Assembly (NCBI RefSeq): GCF_900099705.1
Contig: NZ_LT629695.1
Coordinates: forward strand, 3,224,001-3,288,000
Length of the DNA stretch: 64,000 nucleotides
Reading direction: 5' to 3'
Origin: Agrococcus jejuensis
GTDB lineage: Bacteria; Actinomycetota; Actinomycetes; Actinomycetales; Microbacteriaceae
The notes under the pieces are model-generated. The model was not told where the DNA came from and did no database searches. It saw nothing but the letters and a program-made list of their open reading frames with translations. Positions 45,775 to 54,731 of this stretch are shown here, one piece after another. Numbering within the stretch: position 1 is the stretch's first letter; every line of letters begins with the position of its first letter. The position numbers were made by a program, and so were the translations under genes.

Positions 45775-46344
45775 TCACTCGGGGAAGTTGAAGAGCTTGA
45801 CCTGCGGCTTCGGCATGCGCATGAAGGGCAGCTGCGCGGCGCGCATCGACGCGTACCAGGCGACGCCCTTCGTCTTGCCGGGGCCGAACTTCGCGGTGAT
45901 GCGGCGCTTCACGAGGAACGACAGCAGCAGGCAGTCGAGCACCGCGACGGCGATGAACGCCCACAGCACGACGTTGGCGATGAGGCGCACGTCCATCGAC
46001 TCGAAGAACGTGAGGATGATGACGACGATCATCGCCGGGATCATGAGCATCGCGACCGAGAGGCGAGCGTCGACGTAGTCGCGCACGTAGCGCTTGACCT
46101 CGCCCTTGTCGCGGGCGGGGAGGTAGCGCTCGTCGCCGCGCTCGAAGCCGAGGCGCTGCTCCTCGCGGAGCTTCGCCATCTGCTCGCGCGACTCCTTCTT
46201 CGCCTCCTTGCGATCCGTCGGCACGAGCGGGCGCTGGTTGCGCGCGACCTGCTGGCTGCGCTTGGGGGTCGCCGCGCCCTTGCCGTTCGCCTTCGTCGGC
46301 TCCGGCTGCACGACGACGTCCTTGGGCTTCGAGAAGAGAGGCAC
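45775..46344 (-). CDS. DUF3043 membrane protein
   Basis: A 189-residue protein typical of actinobacteria. A charged, Lys/Glu-rich N-terminal half (about 1-100) with KKESREQMAKLREEQRLG probably forms a helix. Two membrane segments (about 110-130 and 135-155) follow, then a basic C-terminus with FGPGKTKGVAWYASMRAAQ. The start is GTG at 46344 with AGGA 5 bases upstream. Function unknown. Its position beside the M20 peptidase and erpA-ctaC genes is a common Microbacteriaceae arrangement. Confidence 0.85.
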   Translation of the reverse strand: MPLFSKPKDVVVQPEPTKANGKGAATPKRSQQVARNQRPLVPTDRKEAKKESREQMAKLREEQRLGFERGDERYLPARDKGEVKRYVRDYVDARLSVAMLMIPAMIVVIILTFFESMDVRLIANVVLWAFIAVAVLDCLLLSFLVKRRITAKFGPGKTKGVAWYASMRAAQLPFMRMPKPQVKLFNFPE

Positions 46345-46395
46345 TGCGATCCTGACGTCGATTCGGAACCCCCATGGTACCGCCGACGCCGCTCG

Positions 46396-46401
46396 TAGGA
46401 T
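46396..46401 (+). promoter_or_regulatory. -10 box TAGGAT for leaderless M20 peptidase gene
   Basis: TAGGAT ends seven bases before the ATG at 46409; the intervening bases contain no ribosome site. Confidence 0.45.
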
Positions 46402-46408
46402 CGGATGC

Positions 46409-47794
46409 ATGGCATCCGCAGATCTCGACCAGCTCCGCTCCGCCGTCGACGGCGGCTTCGACCGCGCCGTCGGCGACCTCAAGGACCTCGTGCGCATCCC
46501 GAGCGTCTCGTGGTCGGCGTACGACCGCGCGCACGTCGCGGCGAGCGCCGAGGCCGTGCGCGAGCTCGTCGCGGGCACGGGCCTGTTCGACGAGGTGCGC
46601 ATCGAGCAGGTCGACGACGAGCAGGGCCGCGAGGGCCAGCCGGCGGTGCTCGCGCGACGTCCGGCACGCAACGGCGCACCGACGGTGCTGCTGTACGCGC
46701 ACCACGACGTGCAGCCGTGGGGCGACGAGGCGCTGTGGCGCACGCCGCCGTTCGAGCCGACCGAGGTGGGGGAGCGCCTCTACGGTCGCGGCGCGTCCGA
46801 CGACAAGGCGGGCGTCATGACGCACGTCGCCGCCCTCCGCGCCCTCGCCGAGACGCATCCCGACCCCGACCTCGGCGTCGTCGTCTTCATCGAGGGCGAG
46901 GAGGAGTTCGGCTCGCGCTCGTTCGGCCGCTTCCTGCAGACGCACGCCGAGACGCTCGCCGCCGACGTCATCGTCGTCGCCGACTCCGACAACTGGTCGA
47001 CCGAGGTGCCCTCGCTCACGGTCGCGCTGCGCGGCAACGTCACGTTCCGCCTCGGCGTGCGCACGCTCGAGCACGCGAGCCACTCCGGCATGTACGGCGG
47101 TGCCGTGCCCGACGCGATGCTCGCGGCCATCCGCCTGCTCGACACGCTGTGGGGTGCCGACGGCTCCGTCGCCGTCGCAGGCCTCACGAGCCACGACGCC
47201 GCGACGCCCGAGCGCAGCGAGGAGCAGCTGCGCGAGGAGGCGGCGCTGCTCGAGGGCGTGCAGCCGATCGGCTCGGGCAGCGTGCTCTCGCGCATGTGGT
47301 TCCAGCCGTCGATCACGATCACGGGCATGGATGCGCCGAGCGTCGCCGACGCCTCCAACACGCTGCTGCCCGAGGTCGCCGTGCGCGTCTCGGCGCGCAT
47401 CGCCCCCGGGCAGAGCGCGCAGTCGGCGTTCGACGCGCTGCGCACCCACCTCGAGGCGCACGTGCCGTTCGGCGCGCACGTCGAGATCTCCGACGTCGAC
47501 CTCGGCGAGCCCGTGCTCGTCGACGTCGACGGCTGGGCGGCCGGCGAGGCGCAGGCTGCCATGGCCGATGCGTGGGGCGCCGAGCCGGTCCTGCAGGGCA
47601 TCGGCGGGTCCATCCCGTTCATCGCGTCGCTCGTCGCGCAGTTCCCCGAGGCGCAGATCCTCGTGACGGGCGTCGAGGACCCCGAGACGATGGCGCACAG
47701 CCCCAACGAGTCGCAGCACCTCGGCGTGCTGCGCAAGGCGATCCTCGCCGAGGCGGCGCTGCTCGCTCGCGCGAACGCGCGCCCGGTGCGATGA
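46409..47794 (+). CDS. M20-family metallopeptidase (dipeptidase)
   Basis: A 461-residue cytosolic di-zinc exopeptidase. Zinc ligands lie in LLYAHHDVQPWG (His), GRGASDDKAG (bridging Asp) and IEGEEEFGS (catalytic Glu and ligand). The lid/dimerisation domain (about 215-340) includes EHASHSGMYGG, and the last ligand His is in MAHSPNESQ near the C-terminus. This matches the CNDP-like dipeptidases of actinobacteria that hydrolyse dipeptides. Monocistronic, divergent from DUF3043. Confidence 0.9.
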   Translation: MASADLDQLRSAVDGGFDRAVGDLKDLVRIPSVSWSAYDRAHVAASAEAVRELVAGTGLFDEVRIEQVDDEQGREGQPAVLARRPARNGAPTVLLYAHHDVQPWGDEALWRTPPFEPTEVGERLYGRGASDDKAGVMTHVAALRALAETHPDPDLGVVVFIEGEEEFGSRSFGRFLQTHAETLAADVIVVADSDNWSTEVPSLTVALRGNVTFRLGVRTLEHASHSGMYGGAVPDAMLAAIRLLDTLWGADGSVAVAGLTSHDAATPERSEEQLREEAALLEGVQPIGSGSVLSRMWFQPSITITGMDAPSVADASNTLLPEVAVRVSARIAPGQSAQSAFDALRTHLEAHVPFGAHVEISDVDLGEPVLVDVDGWAAGEAQAAMADAWGAEPVLQGIGGSIPFIASLVAQFPEAQILVTGVEDPETMAHSPNESQHLGVLRKAILAEAALLARANARPVR

Positions 47795-47851
47795 TCGAGG
47801 CAGTGGAATGACCGACGCGCATCGCGCGTTCGATCTCCTGAAGGGGGCATC

Positions 47852-48223
47852 ATGACCGACACCACCACCACGACCCCGGAGGCCGTCGAGCACGAGCACG
47901 GCGTCGCGCTCACCGACGCGGCCGCCGACAAGGTGCGCCGCCTCCTCGAGCAGGAGGGCCGCGACGACCTGCGTCTGCGCGTGGCCGTGCAGCCGGGCGG
48001 ATGCTCGGGCCTCATCTACCAGCTCTACTTCGACGAGCGATACCTCGACGGCGACGCCGTGCGCGACTTCGACGGCGGCGTCGAGGTCATCGTCGACCGC
48101 ATGAGCGTGCCGTACCTCGATGGCGCGACCATCGACTTCGAGGACTCGATCCAGAAGCAGGGCTTCACCCTCGACAACCCCAACGCGCAAGGTTCCTGCG
48201 CCTGCGGCGACAGCTTCCACTGA
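47852..48223 (+). CDS. erpA: A-type iron-sulfur cluster insertion protein ErpA
   Basis: A 123-residue HesB/IscA-family carrier. The three cluster-binding cysteines are in QPGGCSGLIY and the C-terminal CACGDS motif. LTDAAADKVRRLLEQEGR is the conserved N-terminal helix. It hands 4Fe-4S or 2Fe-2S clusters to client proteins; the respiratory genes that follow (including the Rieske protein) are plausible clients. GAAGGGGG precedes the ATG. A terminator separates it from ctaC. Confidence 0.93.
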   Translation: MTDTTTTTPEAVEHEHGVALTDAAADKVRRLLEQEGRDDLRLRVAVQPGGCSGLIYQLYFDERYLDGDAVRDFDGGVEVIVDRMSVPYLDGATIDFEDSIQKQGFTLDNPNAQGSCACGDSFH

Positions 48224-48230
48224 TCCATCC

Positions 48231-48264
48231 ACGAAGGCCCCGGCGTCCGCGCCGGGGCCTTCGT
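48231..48264 (+). terminator. Terminator after erpA
   Basis: A perfect 15-bp stem, ACGAAGGCCCCGGCG with its complement, and a 4-base TCCG loop lie 8 bases after the erpA stop. Confidence 0.85.
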
Positions 48265-48365
48265 CGTGCCCGGCGCCGTGCGACACGCCCGGCCCCGACC
48301 CGAACCTGCCCCTGGGCGTCTCGCGACACCCATCGGCCGGTCCTCAGCGGTTCCTGGGCGCGTAC

Positions 48366-48371
48366 TAGGAT
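48366..48371 (+). promoter_or_regulatory. -10 box TAGGAT of the ctaC-ctaD-ctaF operon
   Basis: TAGGAT with transcription expected near 48378 leaves a leader of about 29 bases that holds an AAGGAA ribosome site before the TTG start. The -35 is not obvious. Confidence 0.45.
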
Positions 48372-48406
48372 TGAGCCGCACAGCACGCATACGTAAGGAA
48401 GCAGTC

Positions 48407-49330
48407 TTGCGCACTCGTCGACCCCTCCGTTGGCTCGCGATCCCCGTGGTCGGCGTGCTCTCGCTCGCACTCGCGGGCTGCACGCAGGAGCAGCTGCAGG
48501 GATGGCTCCCGTCCACCCCCGGCGTCACGAACCACGTCGACCGCATCGTCGGCCTGTGGGTCACGTCGTGGATCGTCCTGCTCGCGGTCGGCGTCATCAC
48601 CTGGGGCCTCATGCTCTGGGCGGGCATCGCCTACCGTCGCCGCAAGGGCCAGACCGGCTTCCCCGTGCAGCTGCGCTACAACATGCCGATCGAGGTCTTC
48701 TTCACGGTCGTGCCCGTGATCCTCGTGGTCGGCTTCTTCGCCTTCACCGCGCGCGACCAGGCCGCCATCGAGGAGCCGATCGACGACCCCGACGTCTCGA
48801 TCACCGTCTTCGCCAAGCGCTGGGCGTGGGACTTCATGTACGAGACCCAGCAGGCCTCGAACGGCGAGGCCTCCGACGCGGTGTACTTCCAGGGCATCCA
48901 GGGCCAGGAGCTCGAGGGCGGTGGCGTCTCGACCGAGGAGCTGCCGACGCTCTACCTGCCCGTGAACTCGTCGATCGAGATCACGCTCGAGTCGCGCGAC
49001 GTCGCGCACTCGTTCTGGATCGTGGACTTCCTCTACAAGAAGGACACGCTGCCGGGCGTCACGAACCACTTCTACTTCGAGACCGGCGACGTCGAGGGCG
49101 TCTTCATGGGCAAGTGCGCCGAGCTCTGCGGCGAGTACCACTCCCTGATGCTCTTCCAGGTCGAGGTCGTGTCCCAGGCGGAGTACGACGCCTACCTCGA
49201 GAGCCTCGAGACCGAGGGCAACGTGCTCTCGGGCACCGATGAGATCGAGCAGTTCGGCGAGGGCCTCAACCCCGTCGTGAACCCGTCGAGCCCCGTGGGC
49301 GGCTCCGAGTCCGAGGAAGAGGGTCACTGA
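48407..49330 (+). CDS. ctaC: Cytochrome c oxidase subunit II (CtaC), lipoprotein
   Basis: A 307-residue subunit II of the aa3 oxidase. A signal peptide ends in the lipobox LALAGC (Cys24 region), so it is a lipoprotein. Two membrane helices follow (about 50-75 and 95-115), then the cupredoxin domain with the CuA site: His in DVAHSFWI and [12 protein letters not shown]. An acidic tail ends the protein. The start is an unusual TTG at 48407, chosen because AGGAA lies 6 bases upstream and it gives a proper signal peptide. Its stop overlaps the ctaD start (TGATG). Confidence 0.93.
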   Translation: MRTRRPLRWLAIPVVGVLSLALAGCTQEQLQGWLPSTPGVTNHVDRIVGLWVTSWIVLLAVGVITWGLMLWAGIAYRRRKGQTGFPVQLRYNMPIEVFFTVVPVILVVGFFAFTARDQAAIEEPIDDPDVSITVFAKRWAWDFMYETQQASNGEASDAVYFQGIQGQELEGGGVSTEELPTLYLPVNSSIEITLESRDVAHSFWIVDFLYKKDTLPGVTNHFYFETGDVEGVFMGKCAELCGEYHSLMLFQVEVVSQAEYDAYLESLETEGNVLSGTDEIEQFGEGLNPVVNPSSPVGGSESEEEGH

Positions 49331-51048
49331 TGGCCACCGCCACCGTCACCGAGGAGCGCATGGGCTCCACGGGCTTCGAGCGCAAGGGCAACGTGCTCGT
49401 CAAGTGGATCACCTCCACCGACGCCAAGACCATCGGGTACATGTACCTGATCACGTCGTTCATCTACTTCGCGATCGCCGGCGTCATGGCGCTCATCATC
49501 CGTGCGCAGCTCTTCGAGCCCGGTCTCGAGATCGTGCCCACGAAGGAGCAGTACAACCAGCTGTTCACGATGCACGGCACGATCATGCTGCTCATGTTCG
49601 CGACGCCGCTCTTCGCCGGCTTCGCCAACGTGCTCATGCCGATCCAGATCGGCTCGCCCGACGTCGCCTTCCCGCGCCTCAACGCGTTCGCCTACTGGCT
49701 GTACTCGTTCGGCTCGCTCATGGCCGTCGCCGGCTTCCTCACGCCGCAGGGTGCCGCCTCCTTCGGCTGGACCGCGTACGCGCCGCTCAGCGACGAGACG
49801 TTCTCGCCAGGAGCGGGAGCGAACCTCTGGTTCCTCGGCCTCGCCTTGTCGGGCTTCGGCACGATCCTCGGTGGCGTGAACTTCATCACGACGATCATGA
49901 CGATGCGCGCACCGGGCATGACGATGTTCCGCATGCCGATCTTCACGTGGAACATCCTCATCACGTCGATCCTCGTGATCATCGCCTTCCCCGTGCTCGC
50001 GGCCGCGATGTTCGGCATGGCCGCAGACCGCCTCTTCGGCGCCCACATCTACGACGCGGCCAACGGCGGCGTGCTGCTGTGGCAGCACCTGTTCTGGTTC
50101 TTCGGGCACCCCGAGGTGTACATCATCGCGCTGCCGTTCTTCGGCATCATCTCCGAGATCCTGCCGGTGTTCTCGCGCAAGCCGATCTTCGGCTACAAGA
50201 CGCTCGTCTACGCGACGATCGCGATCGCGGCCCTCTCGGTCGCGGTGTGGGCGCACCACATGTACGTCACGGGATCCGTGCTGCTGCCATGGTTCGCGCT
50301 CATGACGATGCTCATCGCGGTGCCGACCGGCGTGAAGATCTTCAACTGGATCGGCACGATGTGGCGCGGCTCCATCACGTGGGACTCGCCCATGGTGTGG
50401 TCGATCGGCTTCCTCGTGACCTTCGTCTTCGGTGGCCTCACGGGCGTCATCCTCGCCTCGCCGCCGCTCGACTTCCACCTCTCCGACGGCTACTTCGTCG
50501 TCGCGCACTTCCACTACGTCGTCTTCGGCACCGTGGTGTTCGCGATGTTCGCGGGCTTCTACTTCTGGTGGCCGAAGTGGACCGGCAAGATGCTCAACGA
50601 CCGTCTCGGTCACGTGCACTTCTGGTTCCTCTTCATCGGCTTCCACATGACGTTCCTCATCCAGCACTGGCTGGGCGTCATCGGCATGCCGCGTCGCTAC
50701 TACAGCTACCTGCCGGAAGAGGGCTACACCTGGATGAACCAGGTCTCGACCGTGGGCGCGTTCATCCTCGCGTTCTCGATGGTGCCGTTCCTCTGGAACG
50801 TCTACATCACCGCTCGCCACGGCGAGAAGGTCACGGTCGACGACCCGTGGGGCTCCGGCCGCTCGCTCGAGTGGGCCACGAGCTGCCCGCCGCCGCGTCA
50901 CAACTTCACGTCGATCCCGCGCATCCGCAGCGAGTCGCCCGCCTTCGACCTGCACCACCCCGAGGTGGGCCCGCAGGTGGGCGTGGGCCCGTTCAAGGAT
51001 GCTCCCGAGGCTCCCGTGCTCGACATCTCCGAAGGCAAGGTGAAGTAG
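49330..51048 (+). CDS. ctaD: Cytochrome c oxidase subunit I (CtaD)
   Basis: A 572-residue heme-copper oxidase catalytic subunit with 12 membrane helices. The heme a ligand His is in [11 protein letters not shown]. The CuB/heme region [14 protein letters not shown] has the crosslinked His-Tyr pair, AHHMYVTG gives the two other CuB His, and [10 protein letters not shown] the heme a/a3 His pair. The K- and D-channel residues look conserved. The last 60 residues are a soluble tail. Partner of ctaC upstream and ctaF downstream in the bcc-aa3 supercomplex. Confidence 0.96.
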   Translation: MATATVTEERMGSTGFERKGNVLVKWITSTDAKTIGYMYLITSFIYFAIAGVMALIIRAQLFEPGLEIVPTKEQYNQLFTMHGTIMLLMFATPLFAGFANVLMPIQIGSPDVAFPRLNAFAYWLYSFGSLMAVAGFLTPQGAASFGWTAYAPLSDETFSPGAGANLWFLGLALSGFGTILGGVNFITTIMTMRAPGMTMFRMPIFTWNILITSILVIIAFPVLAAAMFGMAADRLFGAHIYDAANGGVLLWQHLFWFFGHPEVYIIALPFFGIISEILPVFSRKPIFGYKTLVYATIAIAALSVAVWAHHMYVTGSVLLPWFALMTMLIAVPTGVKIFNWIGTMWRGSITWDSPMVWSIGFLVTFVFGGLTGVILASPPLDFHLSDGYFVVAHFHYVVFGTVVFAMFAGFYFWWPKWTGKMLNDRLGHVHFWFLFIGFHMTFLIQHWLGVIGMPRRYYSYLPEEGYTWMNQVSTVGAFILAFSMVPFLWNVYITARHGEKVTVDDPWGSGRSLEWATSCPPPRHNFTSIPRIRSESPAFDLHHPEVGPQVGVGPFKDAPEAPVLDISEGKVK

Positions 51049-51051
51049 CCG

Positions 51052-51471
51052 ATGCGCGCCAACATCGCGATCCTCTGGACGCTCTCGGTCTTCTTCCTGC
51101 TCTGCGCAGCCGGCTACACGATCTGGCACATGCTCGCCTACGCGGGCGAGGTCGAGTGGGTGGGCACGATGGGCATGGGCCTGTGCGCCATCCTGGCCGC
51201 GTTCATCGCCGCCTACATGGGCATCGTGCACCGCACCTCGGGCGGCGTGCTGCCCGAGGACGACCAGTCGGCCCTCATCGACGACGGCGATCCCGAGCTC
51301 GGGCACTTCGCGCCCTGGTCGTGGTGGCCCATCGCCCTCGCTGGTGCGCTCATGCTCACCTTCATGGGCCTGGCGATCTCGGTCTTCCTGCTGCCGATCG
51401 GTGCTGCCCTCGTGGTCATCATGCTCGTCGGCTGGGTCTACGAGTTCTACCGCGGCAACTTCGGCCGCTGA
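51052..51471 (+). CDS. ctaF: Cytochrome c oxidase subunit IV (CtaF)
   Basis: A 139-residue actinobacterial subunit IV with four predicted membrane helices (about 5-25, 36-56, 90-110, 112-132). ANIAILWTLSVFFLL and WVGTMGMGLCAILAAF are typical. It stabilises the aa3 oxidase in the supercomplex. Starts 3 bases after ctaD and is followed by a terminator, ending the operon. Confidence 0.92.
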   Translation: MRANIAILWTLSVFFLLCAAGYTIWHMLAYAGEVEWVGTMGMGLCAILAAFIAAYMGIVHRTSGGVLPEDDQSALIDDGDPELGHFAPWSWWPIALAGALMLTFMGLAISVFLLPIGAALVVIMLVGWVYEFYRGNFGR

Positions 51472-51484
51472 CCCGAGCCACGCC

Positions 51485-51516
51485 CGAACGCCCCGACCGC
51501 GAGGTCGGGGCGTTCG
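51485..51516 (+). terminator. Terminator after ctaF
   Basis: A 14-bp perfect stem, CGAACGCCCCGACC with GGTCGGGGCGTTCG, closes a GCGA loop. It also faces the convergent kinase gene. Confidence 0.85.
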
Positions 51517-51531
51517 TCGTCTGCGGCACGG

Positions 51532-52092
51532 TCAGGATCGGGATGCGGCGAGCGTGCGCATCCACCGGTCCGTCTCGCCCTGGCTGCGCAGGCGCACGAG
51601 CGTGAGGTGCGGATGGCGTGCGGCGGCGACAGCGGGCAGGTCGCGGTACTTGGCTCGCGTGCGCCACGCCCAGCGCACGATGTGGTCGCGATCGGTGACG
51701 AACGTCCACAGCGCAGGTTCGACGTTGCCGTGCCAGAGCTCGATGCGCTGCAGCCGTCGGCGCAGCGTGCGGCGCACGACGCGCTGCATCGAGACGGCGA
51801 CGGGGTAGTCGAGCCAGACGAGCAGGTCGGCGCGCGCGGCGAGACGCTCGCGCGCGATGCGGTACTGCCACTCGGTGACCCAGCGATCGCGAGCGACGAA
51901 CGCGTCGACGTCGTCGGAGAACGACGGGCGCGGCGTCCAGTCGGCGCCCCAGTGCAGCCCGTCGATCTCGACGTGGTCGATGCCGAGCGCGTCGCCGATG
52001 CGTCCGGAGAGCGTCGTCTTGCCCGTGCCTGCGGTGCCCGCGACGATGATGCGGTCGGGCCGGCGGGGGAGCGGGTCGTCGGGTCCGAGCAC
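51532..52092 (-). CDS. P-loop NTPase, adenylate-kinase / topology-modulation-like
   Basis: A 186-residue nucleotide-binding protein. Walker A is VAGTAGTGKTT (about 17-27), followed by GIDHVEIDGLHWG, and a substrate-lid region rich in Arg (RRTLRRRLQRIELWHGN). This is the FlaR/'DNA topology modulation' type of small P-loop kinase, whose true activity is uncertain. It stands on the minus strand downstream of the oxidase genes and has no obvious partner. Confidence 0.82.
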   Translation of the reverse strand: MLGPDDPLPRRPDRIIVAGTAGTGKTTLSGRIGDALGIDHVEIDGLHWGADWTPRPSFSDDVDAFVARDRWVTEWQYRIARERLAARADLLVWLDYPVAVSMQRVVRRTLRRRLQRIELWHGNVEPALWTFVTDRDHIVRWAWRTRAKYRDLPAVAAARHPHLTLVRLRSQGETDRWMRTLAASRS

Positions 52093-52135
52093 CCGATGGA
52101 CGCTACCAGCGCCCTCCTGGGCGCCCCGGGGCGCA

Positions 52136-52309
52136 TCAGGCGTCGCTGCGACGCGGCTCGAGCAGCGACGGCACCTTGGCGTCGATGAGCCGGTAGAGGC
52201 CCGCGAGCACGCCGGCGAGCACCAGCACGAGGATCGCGTTCACGATCGCGGGTCCGAGGCCGAGCACGGTGACGTCCAGGAACGGGTACGGATACCAGGC
52301 CCGATCATA
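52136..52309 (-). pseudogene. Remnant of a Pr6Pr-like membrane protein (C-terminal fragment)
   Basis: An open frame of 57 codons without a start reads AWYPYPFLDVTVLGLGP, one membrane helix (AIVNAILVLVLAGVLAGLY) and a basic tail, ending with TGA at 52136. WYPYPFLD is characteristic of the C-terminus of Pr6Pr/FAR-17a-like actinobacterial membrane proteins of about 200 residues. The upstream part is missing; its place is taken by the zinc-ribbon gene in another frame, so this is probably a decayed gene. A GTG inside could in principle start a mini-protein. Confidence 0.5.
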
Positions 52310-52550
52310 GGTCGGCGGTCGCCGCCGGCGGGCACACGAGCTTGGCGCGTCCGAGCACGTGCAGCGTCTCGTGCCCGTCCCACGCCTGCCCGCACTCGGG
52401 GCAGCCGCGTGCGGTCGCGCGGCCCTCGCGGTCCTCGCCCCAGGCGCCGAGCTGCGCGGGCCCAGCGAGACGCACGAGGCGCGCGTTCCACCAGCGGTAG
52501 AAGCCTCCCGCGGCGCGGATGCGCGATCGCAGCGATTCCCTTCGTGCCAT
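52305..52550 (-). CDS. Small zinc-ribbon-like protein
   Basis: An 81-residue basic protein. An Arg-rich N-terminal half (RRESLRSRIRAAGGFYRWW) precedes a possible zinc site CPECGQ...C (two Cys in CxxC, a third Cys near residue 72, and a His in DGHETLH). No family is recognised. The ATG at 52550 is supported by a TACACT box exactly 7 bases upstream (leaderless). Divergent from the OhrR-like gene and overlapping the membrane-protein remnant at its 3' end. Confidence 0.6.
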   Translation of the reverse strand: MARRESLRSRIRAAGGFYRWWNARLVRLAGPAQLGAWGEDREGRATARGCPECGQAWDGHETLHVLGRAKLVCPPAATADL

Positions 52551-52557
52551 GATCATC

Positions 52558-52563
52558 AGTGTA
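52558..52563 (-). promoter_or_regulatory. -10 box TACACT for leaderless zinc-ribbon gene
   Basis: TACACT on the minus strand ends seven bases before ATG 52550. It lies in the divergent region shared with the OhrR-like gene. Confidence 0.4.
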
Positions 52564-52590
52564 CTCACGAATGCGTGGCAGGATGGCTGC

Positions 52591-53052
52591 ATGAGCCGAC
52601 GCGACGACCTCCTGCTGCTCGACGAGCAGGTCTGCTTCGCCATCGTCACCGCGGCGCGCAACGTCGTCGCGATCTACCGGCCCATCCTCGAGCCGCTCGG
52701 TCTCACGCATCCGCAGTACCTCGTCATGCTCGCGCTGTGGGAGCGTGCACCTCGGTCGCTGCGGGACCTCGCTGCCGCCGTCGCCCTCGAGCCCGCGACG
52801 CTGTCGCCGCTCGTGCGGCGGCTCGAGGCGCAGGGGCTCGCGACGCGCATCCGCAGCATCGTCGACGAGCGTGTGCTCGACATCGGGCTGACGGATGCGG
52901 GGCGTGCGCTGCGCGAGCAGGCGCTGCGCGTGCCCGAGCAGGTCATGGCCGCGACGGGCATGTCGGCCGAGGCCCTCGTGGCGCTGCGCGACGCCCTGGG
53001 ACCGTTCGCCGGCACCCGCAGCGAGGACCGCGCGACGGCCGACGGGTCCTGA
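52591..53052 (+). CDS. MarR-family regulator, OhrR-like with conserved sensing Cys
   Basis: A 153-residue MarR regulator. LLDEQVCFAIVTAAR followed by YRPILEPLGLTHPQYLVML is the OhrR-type N-terminus, and Cys15 sits where the peroxide-sensing cysteine of OhrR lies. The winged helix (about 35-110) includes LRDLAAAVALEPATLSPLVR and DERVLDIGLT. OhrR normally represses ohr, an organic hydroperoxide reductase, but no ohr gene is nearby. The ATG at 52591 has a CAGGAT box 6 bases upstream. It may regulate the divergent zinc-ribbon gene. Confidence 0.85.
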   Translation: MSRRDDLLLLDEQVCFAIVTAARNVVAIYRPILEPLGLTHPQYLVMLALWERAPRSLRDLAAAVALEPATLSPLVRRLEAQGLATRIRSIVDERVLDIGLTDAGRALREQALRVPEQVMAATGMSAEALVALRDALGPFAGTRSEDRATADGS

Positions 53053-53099
53053 GTGACGTAGCCTGGCAGGTGGACCACTTCCTAGGAGGACACCCCAGC

Positions 53100-53681
53100 A
53101 TGCCCGACCTCGCCAACGGCAAGTACGTCTCGCAGTCCGATGCGCTGCGCCAGTGGACGCCAGCCGCGCGCGACGTGCTCGTCGAGACCGCCGGCGTCTA
53201 CGGCGCCTGGGTGACGGAGCAGGAGGTCGGTCACCGCGTGCAGTCCGCGACGGGCATCACGACGAAGCAGCCGGCCGACGAGTGGGTGGGCGCCCTGCTC
53301 GCGCGCGTGGCGGCGGATGCCGTGACGCGCGACGAGCCGCGCCTCGCGTCGCTGTGCGTGCGCGCCGACCTCTCCGTCGGCGACCACGCGGGCTCGGCGC
53401 CCGGCGAGGGCGTGCAGGCGCGCGAGCTGCAGGCTGCGCAGGACCGGCTCGAGTGCTACCGCGCCTTCGGTGCGACGCTGCCCGAGGACGGCGGCCAGCC
53501 GCAGCTCACGCCGCGCCGATCGGTGGCCCGCGCAGCCGCGCCGGCCAAGCGGGTGGCGCGCGAGCGCACGCCGCGGCCCGCGCCCAACGGCACGATGCGC
53601 GTCGTCGTCTGCACGAGCTGCTTCATGGAGGTGCCCGCGGGCACCACGTGCCGCGACTGCGGCGCGACGCTGTCCGCCTGA
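53100..53681 (+). CDS. Conserved hypothetical protein with C-terminal zinc ribbon
   Basis: A 193-residue soluble protein. The first 95 residues look like a helical, winged-helix-like domain (TPAARDVLVETAGVYGAW, WVGALLARVAADAV). A Pro/Arg/Ala-rich linker follows, and the C-terminus is a zinc ribbon VCTSCFMEVPAGTTCRDC with two CxxC pairs. The AGGAGG site lies 10 bases before the ATG. Possible nucleic-acid binding; no family name is recognised. Codirectional with the OhrR-like gene, 48 bases after it. Confidence 0.7.
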   Translation: MPDLANGKYVSQSDALRQWTPAARDVLVETAGVYGAWVTEQEVGHRVQSATGITTKQPADEWVGALLARVAADAVTRDEPRLASLCVRADLSVGDHAGSAPGEGVQARELQAAQDRLECYRAFGATLPEDGGQPQLTPRRSVARAAAPAKRVARERTPRPAPNGTMRVVVCTSCFMEVPAGTTCRDCGATLSA

Positions 53682-53695
53682 CGGGCTGCGACTGC

Positions 53696-54724
53696 CTAAT
53701 CGCCGAGCGCCGCGCGCACGCGCGGCATGACCTCGGTGCCGAACAGCTCGATCGTGCGCAGGTTCGCGGCGTGCGGCGTGCCCGAGGCGTACTTGAGGTC
53801 GAAGCGGTCGAGGCCGAGGTCGCCGACGGCGCGCACGATCTTCGCCGCGACGGTCTCGGGCGAGCCGACGAACAGCGCGCCGTCGTCGCTCGCGGCGTCG
53901 TCGAACTCGCGCACGCTCGCGGGACCCCAGCCGCGCTCGGCGCCGATGCGGTTGCGCTGCGCGATCCAGTGCGGGCGCAGCAGCTCGCGCGCCTCGGCAT
54001 CCGTCTCGGCGACGAGACCGGGGGAGTGCAGGCCCACGCGGCCGCCCTCGTGCTCGAAGCGCTCCATCGCATCGCGGTAGAGGCTCGCGAACGGCGCGAA
54101 CGCCTTCGGGCTGCCGCCGATGACGGCGAGCATGAGGTCGAAGCCGTACCTGGCGGTGCGCACGACCGACTGCGGCCTGCCGCCCACGCCGACCCACACG
54201 GGCATCCGGCCGCCCGCGACCGACGCCTGCGAGCGCGGCCACACCTGCTGGTCGGCGAGCGACGCGCGCAGCGTGCCGCTCCACGTGACGGGCTCCTCGG
54301 CGACGAGCGCCGCGAGCAGCTCGAGGCGTTCCTCGAAGAGGGTCTCGTAGTCCTCGAGCCGGAAGCCGAACAGCGGGAACGACTCGACGAACGACCCGCG
54401 GCCCACGATGAGCTCCGCGCGGCCGTTCGACAGCCCGTCGATCGTCGCGAACTGCTCGAACACGCGCACGGGATCCGCCGACGACAGCACCGTGACGGCG
54501 GTGCCGAGGCGGATGCGCTCGGTCGCGGTCGCGAGGGCGCCGAGCACGATCTCGGGCGCCGTCAGCGCGAAGTCGGCCCGGTGGTGCTCGCCGAGGCCGA
54601 GGAAGTCCACGCCGACGCGGTCGGCGAGCACCCCCTCGGCGACGACCTCGCGGATCGTGCGGGGATGCGCGTCGGGCTCCGCACCCAGGACGTCGCCGAA
54701 GGTGTGGAGCCCGAACTGCAGCAT
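53696..54724 (-). CDS. LLM-class flavin-dependent oxidoreductase
   Basis: A 342-residue luciferase-like TIM-barrel monooxygenase. FGLHTFGD and DFLGLGEHHRADF start the barrel, RIRLGTAVTVLSSADP and AELIVGRGSF give flavin contacts, and VWVGVGGRPQSV is the phosphate region. It could use FMN or F420. It starts 7 bases after qcrB on the same strand, so it is probably transcribed with the cytochrome bc operon, though no respiratory role is known for this family. Confidence 0.87.
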   Translation of the reverse strand: MLQFGLHTFGDVLGAEPDAHPRTIREVVAEGVLADRVGVDFLGLGEHHRADFALTAPEIVLGALATATERIRLGTAVTVLSSADPVRVFEQFATIDGLSNGRAELIVGRGSFVESFPLFGFRLEDYETLFEERLELLAALVAEEPVTWSGTLRASLADQQVWPRSQASVAGGRMPVWVGVGGRPQSVVRTARYGFDLMLAVIGGSPKAFAPFASLYRDAMERFEHEGGRVGLHSPGLVAETDAEARELLRPHWIAQRNRIGAERGWGPASVREFDDAASDDGALFVGSPETVAAKIVRAVGDLGLDRFDLKYASGTPHAANLRTIELFGTEVMPRVRAALGD

Positions 54725-54731
54725 GTGCGGA

